A DNA stretch of 64,000 nt from Callipepla californica brunnescens. Lineage: Eukaryota > Chordata > Aves > Galliformes > Odontophoridae. The notes under the pieces were generated by a model that was not told the DNA's origin, searched no databases, and saw only the letters and a program-made list of their open reading frames with translations. Numbering within the stretch: position 1 is the stretch's first letter; each line of letters starts with the position of its first letter. Positions 46,480-58,629 of the stretch are shown here, piece by piece. The translations under genes were made by a program, and so were the position numbers. The stretch spans positions 3,032,382-3,096,381 of the forward strand of contig JALIRH010000035.1 of the NCBI GenBank assembly GCA_023055505.1, written 5' to 3'.

Positions 46480-46700
46480 ACCTTTAATGAATGCCATTTG
46501 TTATGTCTTTCAACATAGCAATGCAGCGTGTGCCATTCCAAATAAATGGCTGCTCATTTTATAGCAAAACATACAAACAAATGAGTTTTAGTGCACCATA
46601 ATCACAAGGAAAGGCAGATTATAAATTCTAACAGTGAAATGTGATCACAATAAAAGCCTCGAATGGAATCAAAAGGGGCTGGGGCAGTTTAAGTCAGGTT
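46480..46700. other. Candidate conserved noncoding element
   Basis: High-complexity AT-rich block: CCAAATAAATGGCTGCTCAT, CAAACAAATGAGTTTTAGTG, CACCATAATCACAAGG and GTGATCACAATAAAAGCC. Inference from texture. Confidence 0.3.
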
Positions 46701-47109
46701 CATTGAAACATGCACAGGATGATGCACGCTTGGGGTTGTGTTGAGGTGGGCTTTAGCTGCGTAGATCACACCAGGTGAGAGTCCTGGCTCTTCACCCACT
46801 TCCAGGGCACCACGTTGAGCTCAGAGTTCCCTTGTTCCCACCTTCCTCCCTTTGCTGCCAGGAGTGGAGTTACTCCTTTACATTAAGCACAAATTGGGGT
46901 TGATAGTTACCTAATGTATTATCTTTTTTTAATTGAGCTGGTCCATTTATATAAGTAGGTTCAGTACTCAGGAAAGCAGGCTTATTGATTAAACCCGACC
47001 TATTTTCTTGGTCCATCCACCCCTAACGTGCCACACCACAGCAGCAACACAAACAGTGCTCCATCAATATCCCTCATTTGCTCCAGCAATGACAAGATGC
47101 ATGTTCGGT
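46701..47109. other. Unique noncoding DNA
   Basis: No recognised exon or repeat. TTTTTTTAATTGAGCTGG near 46924 is AT-rich. Confidence 0.4.
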
Positions 47110-47350
47110 GTTTGAGACCTGTTCAGTCATTGATCTTATTAATAAAATTGTCAATGGGAATAGATGGGTGAGTTATTACCAATTGCAATGGGCGTGCTTT
47201 AGAGCCTGAAAGCAGCAACCCAATTTTCATAGGCACGGAGCAGCCAGTCAGCAAGAGCTGCCTTTCGTTACAACTCTGCATATTCACATAAAGACTCCAG
47301 AAATGAAACTTGGTAGAAACTAAATAGCTGAAGATGCCTATGTCCAACCT
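47110..47350. other. Candidate conserved noncoding element
   Basis: CATTGATCTTATTAATAAAA, TTGTCAATGGGAATAGATGG, CAATTGCAATGGGCGTGC and CTGCATATTCACATAAAG in high-complexity sequence. Two ATTGTCAATGG/CAATTGCAATGG words resemble SOX-type cores. Inference only. Confidence 0.35.
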
Positions 47351-47539
47351 GTGTGCTTAACCCAGCACAACCGAGCATTTCAGAAGGTTTTGGTTTAGTT
47401 TAAAATATGAAAAAAAAAAACCAAACAACAAAACTATCCCCAACTACTTAATGAAGAAAAAGCCCTTAACAGGTGTAGATACACATGCATGAAAAGACTT
47501 CATGATACCACGGCAACTCCAGCTCAAAATACTGTGGGC
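47351..47539. other. Spacer, possibly upstream CR1 sequence
   Basis: It includes an A-rich run near 47408. Words after 47470 might be decayed CR1 preceding the tail at 47540, but this is not certain. Confidence 0.35.
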
Positions 47540-47603
47540 AGTACTGGTGGTAGGTGGATGGTTGGGGTCTTAGAGGCCTTTTCCAACCTTAATGATTCTA
47601 CAG
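47540..47603 (+). mobile_element. CR1 LINE 3' fragment
   Basis: GGTGGATGGTTGGGGTCTTA, then GAGGCCTTTTCCAACCTTAATG and ATTCTAC, is the sense-strand CR1 3' end. It is the only CR1 tail in the window on the plus strand. It lies just before an enhancer-like block. Confidence 0.85.
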
Positions 47604-47759
47604 CTCAAAGTCTCAGGAACCAAATCCAGATCACCTGAAACATTAATGGTGTGTTAACATTTATCCAATCATCTATCCAATATCTTTTTCAAAGGGAAAA
47701 TACAAGGCTGCTGAGTGGGAAATCTGTACAGCTTCACAGCCCTGTCCAGGCCCCGTAGC

Positions 47760-48130
47760 CATCCAGGCCTTCTTTAATATATTTCTTTATTGAAAAGCAG
47801 CAGCCGTATTCTGAGGAATTGAAGTCAACATTCTATGTGACACTCTTTCTTCCAGAATAATATTGCAGAAATCCGATATTTATCAGAAGAGATTAATTGA
47901 ATCCCAACAGTACTGTACATCAAATAAAGGAACAGGGCCCCTATTTATCTCTTAAAGTTCTGAAAATGAAAAACATCTAATCACTAGTTCCCTTTGATGA
48001 ATGCCTCATTGTTCGCCTCTATGGAGAGGCATTTCATATGGCACTGGCAATACAGTGCCGTTGGGGAGGGGGAGGTTGAGAGATTGCTTTGAGAATTTAA
48101 GTATAATTACATTTATGTCCAACCAGAACG
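47760..48130. other. Candidate conserved regulatory block containing twin hairpins
   Basis: High-complexity, repeat-free sequence: CTTTAATATATTTCTTTATT, AGAGATTAATTGAATCCC, GAAAAACATCTAATCACTAG and AAGTATAATTACATTTATG. At 48001-48059 it holds two adjacent perfect inverted repeats, listed separately. Enhancer, structured RNA exon or chance cannot be told apart here. Confidence 0.4.
48001..48059 (+). repeat. Twin perfect hairpins
   Basis: GCCTCT (48015-48020) pairs with AGAGGC (48025-48030) across a 4-base loop. GGCACTG (48040-48046) pairs with CAGTGCC (48053-48059) across a 6-base loop. An alternative longer-range stem is ATGCCTC (48001-48007) with GAGGCAT (48026-48032). Two perfect stems within 45 bp is more structure than most of the window shows. 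Confidence 0.65.
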
Positions 48131-49235
48131 TATAAGTTTCCATGACACAGTATTTTTTTTTTCTTCCCCTTCTCAAGGAAAAAAGAAATTGTTCCTAAGG
48201 CGGAGCAAGCGGAAACTAATACAATTAAATACTTTGCTTTGCCTGCCAAGGACATTTGACTGCTACTGTGCTACATCAGGTATGTAATGAAAGGCAAATG
48301 ACAACGAATCTTAATGTGGCGGGGAGCTTGGGTAACTGTAGTTTTATGTCAGGGATAGCTTGCTAGAGAAAAGCTGCATTGTATCTAGGATTAGCAGAAC
48401 TGCAGGATTTCATTAATGACCGAACAGCTTTTTAGCAAAACAAAGATAGTTAGGGAGTAAAAAGAGAACATGACTAGAATGTGTACCACTAATTGGAAAT
48501 GTATATTATCTTCACTTTGTTAGGGAAGAGGCGTTGGGGTGCTCCGCATTGTCATCTGGAGAATGTCAGTTTGTACAAAAGTTCCCCCCAGATTGGGATG
48601 CTAGATATGAGGCAGCAACAGTTGGAGGTGCCCATGTCTGAAGGAGACATGAACAGGAGGCATACTGGAGTCAGGTAGGAAATAGGTTTCCCATCCTGCC
48701 AGTGCTGGAGATTTCAATTCTCCACCTCCTCATCGTCCCTTACTTCTTGGGTCAGGATGATCTCAGTGGGTTTTGTGCCCAGATTGGATTTCTGCCCTAA
48801 AAAAATTAAATAAATAAAATTCCTAATTTTTCAAACTATAAATCACATTTGCAAAAAGGAGCAGCCTTTCAGAGCAGAAAAGGAGACTTCCTCTCGGACA
48901 GTTGCACTTTGTGTTTCCAGCCTTATCAGTGACACTTTCTCACAGGCAGCTTCAGTTCCACTCAGCTATCGTTTTCATTTGCAAAACAAACTTTGCTGCA
49001 AAACTACAACTCGCATTCTGCATGTGTAGTGCCTCGTGAACTCTATTAAATCCAGCAGGAACTGCTGCACCGAGTTTTGTGCTGGCCTGCGTTTCTCAGT
49101 CTTTATTCTGTCTGCTGCCACTGAACTATGAGTTTTTAATCATCTTTTTTAAAACCTGCAGGAAGAATAACACCCTATGGCCACATCCTGTAACTTTTTA
49201 TAAAGACAGTGAGAAAAAAAAGTGGGAGAAAACCT
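48131..49235. other. Unique noncoding DNA
   Basis: AAAAAAATTAAATAAATAAAA near 48798 is low-complexity. High-complexity sequence near 48180-48300 may continue the preceding block. The frame at 48493-48678 has no domain. Confidence 0.4.
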
Positions 49236-49254
49236 AAAAAAAAAAAAAAAAAAA
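49236..49254 (+). repeat. Poly(A) tract
   Basis: A19, followed by A-rich sequence to about 49292. Simple repeat. Confidence 0.8.
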
Positions 49255-49456
49255 GAAAATCCTTACTTTGGAAAAAAAATAAAAATAAAAATCAACATTA
49301 TTGATGGGACAGAGACAGATCCTCCTCGCACACCCAGATTCCTTCACAGTGATTGGGAGTGTGAAACTTACACCCCCTCCAATGCTTTTCTACATGGCCA
49401 AAGTGGTGTAAAACAGCTCAAGTCAAATGACAATTAAGCTTATTACTTGAGACAGC

Positions 49457-49563
49457 TTTTTTTTTTTTTTTTTCCTTCCCCCCCCCACCCCCGCTTAAAC
49501 TGCTTGCCCTTGACCACTGGGCAGAAAGGAAGGGGGGGGAGTTGGGGGGAAAAAGAGGAGGAG
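49457..49563 (+). repeat. Polypyrimidine/polypurine inverted repeat
   Basis: Left arm 49457-49494 is a T run of about 17, then CCTTCC and a C run broken by single A. Right arm 49524-49563 is GAAAGGAAGGGGGGGG, then AGTTGGGGGGAAAAAGAGG. The arms are largely complementary over about 18 bp (CCTTCCCCCCC against GGGGGGGGAAGG) with a spacer of roughly 30-40 bp. It could form a hairpin, triplex (H-DNA) or quadruplex. Confidence 0.65.
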
Positions 49564-49564
49564 A

Positions 49565-49925
49565 GACTCCTTAAGACAATTTTGAAACAGTCCAGTACTT
49601 TCCTGATCACTTTGCGAAGTTGAAATATGATTACAACCTTTTTGCATACAGAAAGAACCCATTTAAATGAAAAATTAGCTGCCTTAACAGGTCAAGCACA
49701 TAGTTACATTAATGTTGTGTAGAACAATAAATCAACTTCGATCTCCAATTGAAAAAATGCTAATTTAGCTCGGTGATTCACTGATTGTACTTCCCGTGCA
49801 CCCCAGCGATAGAAATCTTTTCTTTTTATTTAATGCGAGACAGTGATTTGACGGCCCTCCTAATGGTGCTTGCAGACTATCAGCATTTCAGTGGAATTCT
49901 GATCATGGTTTTAATATTCCATGCA
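49565..49925. other. Candidate conserved regulatory block
   Basis: Repeat-free high-complexity sequence: GCGAAGTTGAAATATGATTA, CATTTAAATGAAAAATTAGC, AGTTACATTAATGTTGTG, CGATCTCCAATTGAAAAAATG, TAATTTAGCTCGGTGATTC and GCGAGACAGTGATTTGACGG. It starts directly after the polypurine arm. One of the strongest enhancer-like textures seen. Conservation is not demonstrated. Confidence 0.4.
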
Positions 49926-50905
49926 GCTTTGCCCCCTCTGATTTCATGCTGAAACATTAACAAGAGCTGACACTGGAGATTAGAAGCAGACAGCTGGAAT
50001 GCCAGGTCTTTGTTGCAGCATGGACATGAGCCAACATCGTTCAACCGCAGCCAAGAGGGACCTGGGAAAGTCTTCTTAAGAAGGGGAGGTAGAAAGGGGG
50101 AGACAAGGTAGTTTACTGAAGGGCATATACAAGTAGATAATTGCAGAGTCCTTTCATCTTTTAAAGCCAAATTCTAATCAATCCTGGTTTATTAAGGGGA
50201 AAGAGGGTCATTAAAGGTAAATTTTGCTCTGGAAGAAAAAAAAAAAATCACCATTTAAACTCAGCAAGCATAAAAGTTTGCATAGAAAGCAACTGCATGT
50301 CCACAGGCACCTCTAATTTGTCTGCCTAACAATCGTGATTATTTGTAGTGCTGCTATTTGAAAGTGCAGCGCCGGTCTCCTTTAAAATTAAAAAAAAAAG
50401 GAAAAAAAGATTTAATCCACTTAGTTCCAGGTGAATAAATTGAGAAATAAAAATGGATTTATGTGCTGGTGCAGTGTGCGAACTGTAAATTCCCAGGCCA
50501 AAAGGAGGAGGTAGCATAGCAGAACATTCTTGTGTCTAATAAATTGTTTCCTGAGAACAGAAACCTAATAAAGATACATAATTTCATCCAAACCATGAAG
50601 CAACTCTTATTCTTCACACATTCTTCAGAGAGAAACATAGGGAGAAGACAAGGGATGCTCTCCGGAACTGATGATTATGATTTTTTCTTTTCAGTAAGAA
50701 CTTCTGAAGCGTAGAAGTCGGAGAGGGCAAGCAGAGCTGATATTCAGGCAAACCCCAGCTCGCTGCGAGTTCTAATTAATAAGCACAGAAAGAAGTTTCA
50801 AAACAAGGCGGGACCGTGGGAGGTTTCTGGGGAAGAAGCTGGAAATCAGAGACCTGGAAGAGCATGGGAACCCACGGGCAGGGCTCCAGCGAGTGGATTA
50901 TCCAC
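49926..50905. other. Unique noncoding DNA
   Basis: Short A runs near 50238 and 50390. No exon or repeat family is recognised. AT-rich parts near 50410-50590 are high-complexity. Confidence 0.4.
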
Positions 50906-50980
50906 TCTTCACCAAATACATAACCCTGGGCAAGCCACTTGGTTTCCGCATCTCCCTTTTGAGTTTCCTCTCTCAAGTGC
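50906..50980 (+). mobile_element. MIR-like CORE-SINE relic
   Basis: TAACCCTGGGCAAGCCACTT, then GGTTTCCGCATCTCC and GAGTTTCCTCTCTC, follows the MIR order 'gaccctgggcaagtcactt ... cctcagtttcctcatctg'. It is shorter and more scrambled than the copy at 34405. Inactive. Confidence 0.5.
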
Positions 50981-52789
50981 ATGAACTTGCTTGTTTCCTG
51001 CAGTACACCTTGATGGCTTGGCATCTCCCAGCTCGAGCACGCAGCAATACTAATTATTTTCCCCCCAACAACACGTTATCTCTCACTACTGTTATCAATT
51101 GTTCTGAAACTGAGTCAGATTGCCTTCTGTGCACCGTGCCACCCATCGGAGCTTACAGGGGTAGACAAACGAGTGCAAGATGCAGATAAGGAGCCTAGTC
51201 CTTCAGGAGCTGCTGCCAGAGGATGGCCACACTGAGGCACAAACCTTCCTGAGCTACTTTGGGCTCAGCAGCACAGGGACCTTCACTGAGTGATTAAGAT
51301 GAGCACTGCCCTTTTATTTACTTATTAAATAACTCCCACCTGCCCCCCCTCAGCAGACCCTTCCTTTTCACCCTTGAAGGGATGCAGAATAAAGAAAACA
51401 AAAAGCAACTATTCGCACTAACAGCAATCAAAAGGTGATCTACAGACTCACAGTTTTAGTTCAGAGGGTGTGAATGGCAAGCACTCCATGTAATGTTTCC
51501 TTTATTCATTCCTTTCTATCAGAGGCATAGTACTATTTCCTAAAAATGATTTACAATTCCATTCTGCCTCCCTTGATTTCTGTACAAGTCTGGAACAACT
51601 CTCCCAGCTCACAGAGTCAGCCCAGATTTTAAAATCCCACCGTTAATTACTCATTTTCATAACAGCTCCTGTTGGGTCCATAAAACAAGAGTAATTGGGT
51701 ATGCCTATCAGATGGGGAAAAAAAGACACGGGGAAAAGTAAGCCCCAGTAGGAGGAAGCAGCCCTGAGCAGAGCAAGAAGAAAGGATCAGTAATGCTTAC
51801 TGTTTTGGCTGGTGTCCTTCTGGTCATCCAGTGCAGGAGAGATGACAACTCCAGTCTACAGCTCTAGAACAGCAAAGCTCAAGGGATGTGAGGGCCCACA
51901 CATGAGCTTAAATGGGGCCATGGGGGCAATGGGTCCCAGCTGAGGCTGGGTAAGGCCATTAACACCTGGTGGTGCTCTCAAATCCCTGACCAATCACAAA
52001 ATGGAGTCTATGGCCTTACTGAACAGCTTCTGCTAACTGATCACCTCTCCTTTAAAATAATAATAAAAAATAAGTGTGCTTCATTTCCATTTTGGATTTG
52101 TCTGGCTTGGTAACAGGCTTTTGTGCTTATCTCTAGCAGATTAAATGGCCTTTTGGTATCTAACATTTTCTTCTCATGAATACACCAGTGGAGTGCCAGC
52201 ATGGAACAATCAAGTCATCTCATTCTGTTCTTTTTACTAAATAGACAGCTCTTCGAGTCTATCACTGCGAGACGCTTCCTTTACACCTCAGACTACTTCT
52301 GTGGCTCTTTACAAGAACAGTGTTCATATCAAAATTACATGCAGTGCTGACTCCTGTCATGGCTTTGCTTAAGGGTGGAAATACCCTTCCTGGTGCTATG
52401 TGCTGCCTGAGAGGACAGTAGGGGACCTCCAGCCAAACCCCCATGTGACGGCCTGTTTTGAAGCATTATCCAGCATGACCCCTGCTGCCTTCTCAAGTTC
52501 CTTTCCAGGACTTTGCACTCCTAATTCCCATGTAAGGTTAGCTTTGCACTGACTTCTCTATGCTGTGGAGCAGGCTCACGGTCCCCAACCACGGATATAT
52601 TAGTAGGGGTGGAGCGCATTGTACTCTGATGATATTTCTATGCCAGCAAATGCCTTTTTAACACTAATATAAGAAGTTACCACAGCTCTAGACCTTCCTG
52701 TTGTGGCAAATAATCTCAGTTTCTTAGGACTGCATCTCTGTTCGAGCTCACTTTCCCCTGGCATTACCCTTTCCACTGTCACACCATGC
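50981..52789. other. Unique noncoding DNA
   Basis: A run of AATAATAATAAAAAATAAG near 52057 is low-complexity. No exon or recognised repeat family otherwise. Confidence 0.4.
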
Positions 52790-52850
52790 CTCTTGTGGTG
52801 TGCTGTTTGGGAATCTTCTGAGAAAAGGTGCTATATAAATGCAAAACACT
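52790..52850 (+). mobile_element. Possible old LINE/SINE 3' end
   Basis: GAGAAAAGGTGCTATATAAATG followed by CAAAACA resembles the end of several old amniote elements ('gaaaggtgctatataaatgc' before a simple tail). Upstream sequence gives no firm family assignment. Confidence 0.4.
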
Positions 52851-55800
52851 GTCATTGTTTGTCGTGGCACCCCCTGTTGTATCTGCTTTCCTTCTGCTAA
52901 TTGATTAGCTGTTGTCTAGACTTGAGCTCATTACATGGAGTGCTGAGGCTCAGCATCATTTACTTTGCAACTAAGTCAATCTGTGAAACAAGTGGCAGGC
53001 TCCGAATTGGATAAGGAACAGGTTCTTTAGATGTAAATGGCTTAGAAAGGGAAAATAAAAGCTGAACTAGGTAATGAACGGAAATGGAACGGCCATCCTC
53101 GAATCCACAAATACCATTGACCTTTCTCAGATTTACATCATTATCTAAAGTTCACCAGAGACCTTGCATGCTTGTTATCATTATCCCTCATTAGAAGTCA
53201 CTCTAGAAACATTAACAAGCTTCTGAAATGCTTGGCTAATTGCTCTAATAAGGCAATATCAATACTAAGTGATAGTTCCCATGATTAGATATAAGGCGGG
53301 GGCCCTTCAGGCTGTATTCTTGGGTTTTACATGATGTGCTGGGGGGCCTGAGGGGGAAAAGCAGAAGTCTACTTTCAGAGTAGAGCACTCACAGTGAATA
53401 TGAAATGTTCTGATGTTGCAGATGGCAGCTACATTTTAAATAACTGGGGCTGTGCCATTCTGATCATCAGAGGATGTGAACATTGACTGGAAGATGACTC
53501 CACGCTTCTTCACATAAAACTATTTTGGCATGTTGTAAGCCACCCAAATTTAGAATGGAAAGATTGGTATCATGGTTTTATGATTTTTTTTCTTGGTATT
53601 CCACATTATAATATCATGTAGTGCATTGGGAGTTAAAGAGTTAACGCTCCAGTTCTGTGGATCATTGATCAGTGAGTTTCCAAGGCAAGCCATTTCTCCT
53701 ACAGTTGTACAACAATGGTAAAACACATCCACATATTTCTCCGAAATCCACCCTCAGCCAGCACAGAGTAGCAGAGCTCAGTTCTATTCCAACAGAGCTT
53801 CCTTGTTTCAAAAGCACCTAACCCACAACAAGCCTGAGAATTATACACTAACAGTGTCTTTCAAAGATGGATTACATTATTGGGGGCCAAAGGTGAACTA
53901 CATGGAAGCACATACATGTCAACACATGTACATGAAACTGCTACTGTGCCTAAATCCACAGAGCAGCCATGCTTGGAGCCTATGAAAAAGTAAAACCCAG
54001 GACTTGAAACGCAGCAGTCAGTGCTGGAAGAGCAGTGGATCCAGGGAGGTTTGCTCCCGTGTCCTGCTGCCACGCTGGGTTCCATGTGGGACCACTCTTC
54101 ATCAGCTGTCAGCCCAGCTCCTTTCACCTGATCTAGCCATAAAATTTTTATAATGAATATTTCTGTATTCCTCACCTCTACTCTCCTTGCTAGCTGTCCC
54201 TAATTTCCATTAACGCTTGTGGGGTGCTGCCAGGGGAGGGCACGGTCCTTCAGGAGATTCTGTCACCGTGAAGATGAACCATTCCTGTGCTGTCACTTAC
54301 TGACTTCTAAAATGGAAGGATGAAACACGTCCCATAAAGCCACGCACCAGCACTAGCTGTCTGCAAGCTCATCAGCTCTTGTTTGCTGATTTGCATTCAG
54401 CGCACAAACTTGTAATCACTTTAAATGGGGAAAAGGGGAAAAAAATACACATACAACCACCATCAATACATATTTAATGAGGTTCAATAGCTCTAAATTT
54501 ACTCCCATCGATCTTGGCACAGAAAGGCTGACTGTTCAAACTTACAGGAACTTAAGTAAGATTGCATGAGGATGCACAAATGAAGTTTCTGTGGCCCAGG
54601 GAAGGCCTGGGCCTCAGTCTGCTCCTGGCCCTGCTGTAAGATTTTGGAACTGGAAATACATTCAGAGAGCCCAGACCTATCATAATGGAAGGTTTGTCTT
54701 CCACAGAGCCAAGGCTGCCTTTACAGGCCTGGTGCTAAAGGCAGAGGGAGGGAGCGTGCCCCATCAGCTCACATTCTGCTCACTTCTGTACGTTCCATGC
54801 TATTAACTTCAGTAGTATGACCCTGTTTCTTGGGAAGAAAAGGGGAACAGAATCAGTCCACCAGAGAGCAGAGCAGATAGAGCAACCCCTATGGAAGAGA
54901 AGCAATGGCTCGGCTTCATTATGGAGAGAAAACCACCTTATTTTGGGAAATAATTGAGAGTTGTAGGAGACAGATATTTCCCTTTGCTGTTTTGCATCCT
55001 CCTTCAGGGACTGGTGATAAAATAAGACACTTCTCTGTGATGCATCAGAGAAGATGAAACACCTCCAGGACACATGTTGGTGCTTCTAGAAGTACTCCCA
55101 ACTGGGTGACAAGCCAAACTTCAGCTTTGCTCAGCAGCAAGGCTGAAGTTCCTCCCACCAACATCCATAGGCAGCACCGAGCTGTCTCCCATGCTCAGCT
55201 GCCAAGGAGGATGCTTCTCTGCTCACAGTGGTACAAAACCTTCGTTTTTCTCAGCAACAGTGACAACTTCTGCAATTAGTTCCGTGCTTTCTGAGACACA
55301 AGTCTGCAGTGCATATAAAATGGAAACAATAGGGCCCTCCCAAAATAGCCTGGATTTCATAACAAACTAAATAGTGAGCTATTGTCCAAGAGTGCTATTG
55401 TATAGGGCCATGGCAGAACATTTAGCTCCAATGCTCAGTAGTGAGGGCCATGACTATTGCATTATTAAAAAAATGGCACAGCATCAGTTTTTACTTTGTG
55501 ATGGTATTTACTTGGCAGAAAATAGGAAATAATTCCTCCAGCCATCCTGACAGCTTCAGCTGGTCAGCACATCCAAGTTCAGGTTTCTATACTTTAGAAG
55601 ATACATTTTTTTTTCTATTCATTTTTATTTCCCAAATCTGTTTTGTCACTCTTAGAGGAAAAAGGAAAGCCATAAATAAAGGGTATTCTTGATATTGTTG
55701 AACCAAAGGAAAAAATAAATAAATAAGGAAACGTAGCTAGCTTAAAGATATACATATCTTTTTCTACTTTTGGCAGGGATGTTTTATCAATATCTTCTTT

Positions 55801-57144
55801 AATATCTCCTGTTCAGCTTCTACCAGTTCTGTTCAAGTTCCTGAGATCAAGTGGTCATAAGCCAAATAAAGAATCAGTAATTCCCTCCCAGAAAGCACAT
55901 CTGCCTGGAGCTCAGCCTGCCAGCAGGCATTTTAACGTGCACGTGGAGGAAGTGCATCACTCTGAAGGGAAGCCCACTGAAGCAAAATGAGCTCTGAGGA
56001 TGAAGTGCTGCTGAACATGGTTATATGCAGAATGGATGGCTTCCATCGGCGAAATACAGGAGCCTGGAACTGCAGCCAAAGCCTGTTGAAGCCCATCAAA
56101 AGACTCAGTGACTGCTGACTTCGGTAATTGTGGGATTAACCCCTCTGTTTACGAGTTCCCAGAAGCAGAAGAACATAAACTTACCTCCTCAATAATCCTA
56201 AATCTTGTTTGCAACAATTAACCACGGGAACAAAACGATCTCCAAGATCTGTTTGTTTCTGGATCATCCCCTGGTCCATAAATTGCATTTCTCTGCTACC
56301 GAGCATGTTTGTGCAAGTCCATTCTGGAAGTGAAATAGTTACCAAACTATTTAAACTATTGTGTGGGGGGAGAATCAAACTAGCATTTTTGTTCATCAAT
56401 TCAGATTAAAAATTTAATTTCATGGTACAATGAACCCATACAGAGTTATATCTATTAAGGTCACCTATTTCATGTACTCCAGCTTACTTCAGGTATTGAT
56501 GACTGCAAAACTCTTTGGAAGATAAGAACCACAGCTTCAGACTTCTCTCACTTTTAATGTAAAACACAATTTTCCCGACTTTCAAGCACCTTGGACTTTA
56601 TTTTTTAAGTATGGGAAAAAATACCCCGAACCCGCTCCCTCTCTTTCTTTCTCTCTCAGTTGCTGCCTGGAATTTTTAAATAACAGAGATCTGGCTTTAA
56701 TTGAGGTTTTCATTGTTTGAGAAGGAGCTACAAGGATTTCTAAACTAAAATATTTGCATAGTTTCTCGCTCTCCCAGCTCAATCCTGAGAGGTGCTGGAT
56801 GTTTCACCGCACTGTCGTTTCTAGAGAACACAATTACTATCCTGTTGCTGCAATAGAAAAGATTTGAAGAAAGGTCTTCTGAATACATATTTAACATCTA
56901 AATGTTTTCCTTGCTGTCTTTGGGCCAAGTCCTTATTCGATTGTTACTCAAACAAAACTCCCATTCATGTCAAGGCAAGCCAGCCTTTCATTAGCTCAGG
57001 AATTCAGCAAATCTGTGGTTAGTGCATCCAGAAATTGGTAGCATTTAATTAATCAAATAAAATAATTTTTAAAAGGGATTTTCACCACTGAAACAAAGAT
57101 GCGTGGCCATTTGGAAACACTTCAGAATAAACTCAGTATTTATG
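52851..57144. other. Unique noncoding DNA
   Basis: Mostly single-copy. 53200-53290 (CATTAACAAGCTTCTGAAAT and nearby TAAT words) is enhancer-like but short. A/T runs occur near 53585 and 55608, and AATAAATAAATAAGG near 55715. The frame at 53861-54175 has no domain. Confidence 0.4.
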
Positions 57145-57209
57145 CTATTATTATTATTATTATAAATATTATAATAAATAAAATAAATTATTATTATTAT
57201 TATTATTTT
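57145..57209 (+). repeat. (ATT)n/(AAT)n microsatellite
   Basis: ATT units to about 57160, an interrupted TAAATATTATAATAAATAAA centre, then further ATT units. The two halves are separated by a partly complementary AT core, so the whole is a quasi-palindrome. Confidence 0.85.
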
Positions 57210-57361
57210 AGAGCCTGGGCTCTTGGGTACCAACAAACACACTGCCTTGGAAAAGTGTTGTTGCCTCCGTGACCTGTGACTTGGGAGGGGATTTCTGATA
57301 GAGCCAACCCAGGCTCACAGAGAGCCTTAAGGATCAGGTCCCAACAGCCCAGTGGTAAAGT
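57210..57361. other. Short unique spacer
   Basis: Nothing recognised between the microsatellite and the CR1 tail. Confidence 0.4.
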
Positions 57362-57430
57362 AATAGAATCATAGAATCATTAAGGTTGGAGAAGACCACT
57401 AAGTCCATCCATCAACCCATCAGCACCACG
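57362..57430 (-). mobile_element. CR1 LINE 3' fragment
   Basis: AATAGAATCATAGAATCATT, then AAGGTTGGAGAAGACCACTAAG and TCCATCC, is the reverse complement of the CR1 3' end. It retains two copies of the terminal octamer-type repeat (ATAGAATC ATAGAATC), which marks the true 3' end. 5'-truncated within about 70 bp. Confidence 0.9.
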
Positions 57431-58603
57431 CAAAATGGAATCAAGCACGGGACAGTGTAGTTTGGGGGGAGGATACTATCATTTTCCATACCATTCATAC
57501 CATCTATGATTTTGCTATGACCTATTCATTCTGGATTTAGTTTTGGGTATCCTAGACCAGGAGCTCAATGCTCTCTGGCAGAATCTGCTTGACAAATCAC
57601 TGTTGTCTGCTGTTCTATTCCTTGCTACCCACCAGGTGTGTACTAATACTCGCTTCAATTATTTTTTTCTGATCATTTTCCATGGGCTGGAACTGAAATG
57701 ACTATCTGTGATTCTCCACTTCCTGGACTTCACACCTCCTCTTCACAGCTTTTTTTAGAGCTAAGCATCACGTGTACCCTTCATAGCTGTTTCTTTCCTC
57801 ATCCTCCACACGCTCTCAAAGATAGCTGCTAACATAACAGAGATTGCATCAAGCAATCTGTAACTAACAATGGGTGAAGTTCACTGGGCCATCTGAATTT
57901 CAGGCTTCAAACTTTCCAACATCATCCTGCTTCATTCAAAGCTGCTAGCTGTTCTTTTGCCGGAAGCACTGAGTGTGAGAAACGCATGCTTATGTGCTTT
58001 GCAACCCATGCAAAAACAAAAAGAGGCACTGATTTCTGATTTTTTACCATACACATTGACACTTGGACAGGATTTCCAGACTGGACACCAGCTAGCACAC
58101 AAGCATTGGAGATGATGTTTCAGAACCACTGTAAATTCGCAGCTGCAATTTCAAATTCCAGGTGAAGTGACTGGCAATTCAACTTCGGATGCATGCAAGT
58201 GTGCCAGAATGAAACCTGGGATGTGCTTTGGATTGGGCATCCAGAAACTGCCTCCTCCAGACCACATAGTGCTATTCCAAGTATAAAACCTATGGACACA
58301 CCAAGACAGCCAGAATCTCCTCGGGGGCTTAGAAGTGATGGGAGCAGAGAAAATATCCAATTGATGGGACAGGACTAATCCAGGCAGGGTAACCCTCAGT
58401 TACCAGGAGCTGAAACACAGAAATTTCCATCCATGGGACAGGAAGCATCTCTGCACTGAGTCTGTCACGTATCAGCAGTGGAACTGGAGAGCAAGAACAA
58501 GCAAATTCAAAGGCCCCTTTGATCAACGTCCCCATCCTGCAAATAGGCAGTAACAACTTGTACAACGAGAAAGAACTCACTTGGTTTTGCGGTGTTATTT
58601 GAG
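57431..58603. other. Unique noncoding DNA
   Basis: Frames under 85 residues only. No repeat family recognised. Confidence 0.4.
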
Positions 58604-58629
58604 AAATAAATACATAAATAAATAAATAC
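58604..58629 (+). repeat. (AAAT)n simple repeat
   Basis: AAATAAATACATAAATAAATAAAT. Tetranucleotide repeat with one variant unit. Confidence 0.8.

Noticed and set aside
48037..48059. Resemblance of TATGGCACTGG to the miR-183 5' end
   Set aside because: Only 11 bases agree. The local hairpin is far too short for a pre-miRNA, and the remainder of the mature sequence does not match.
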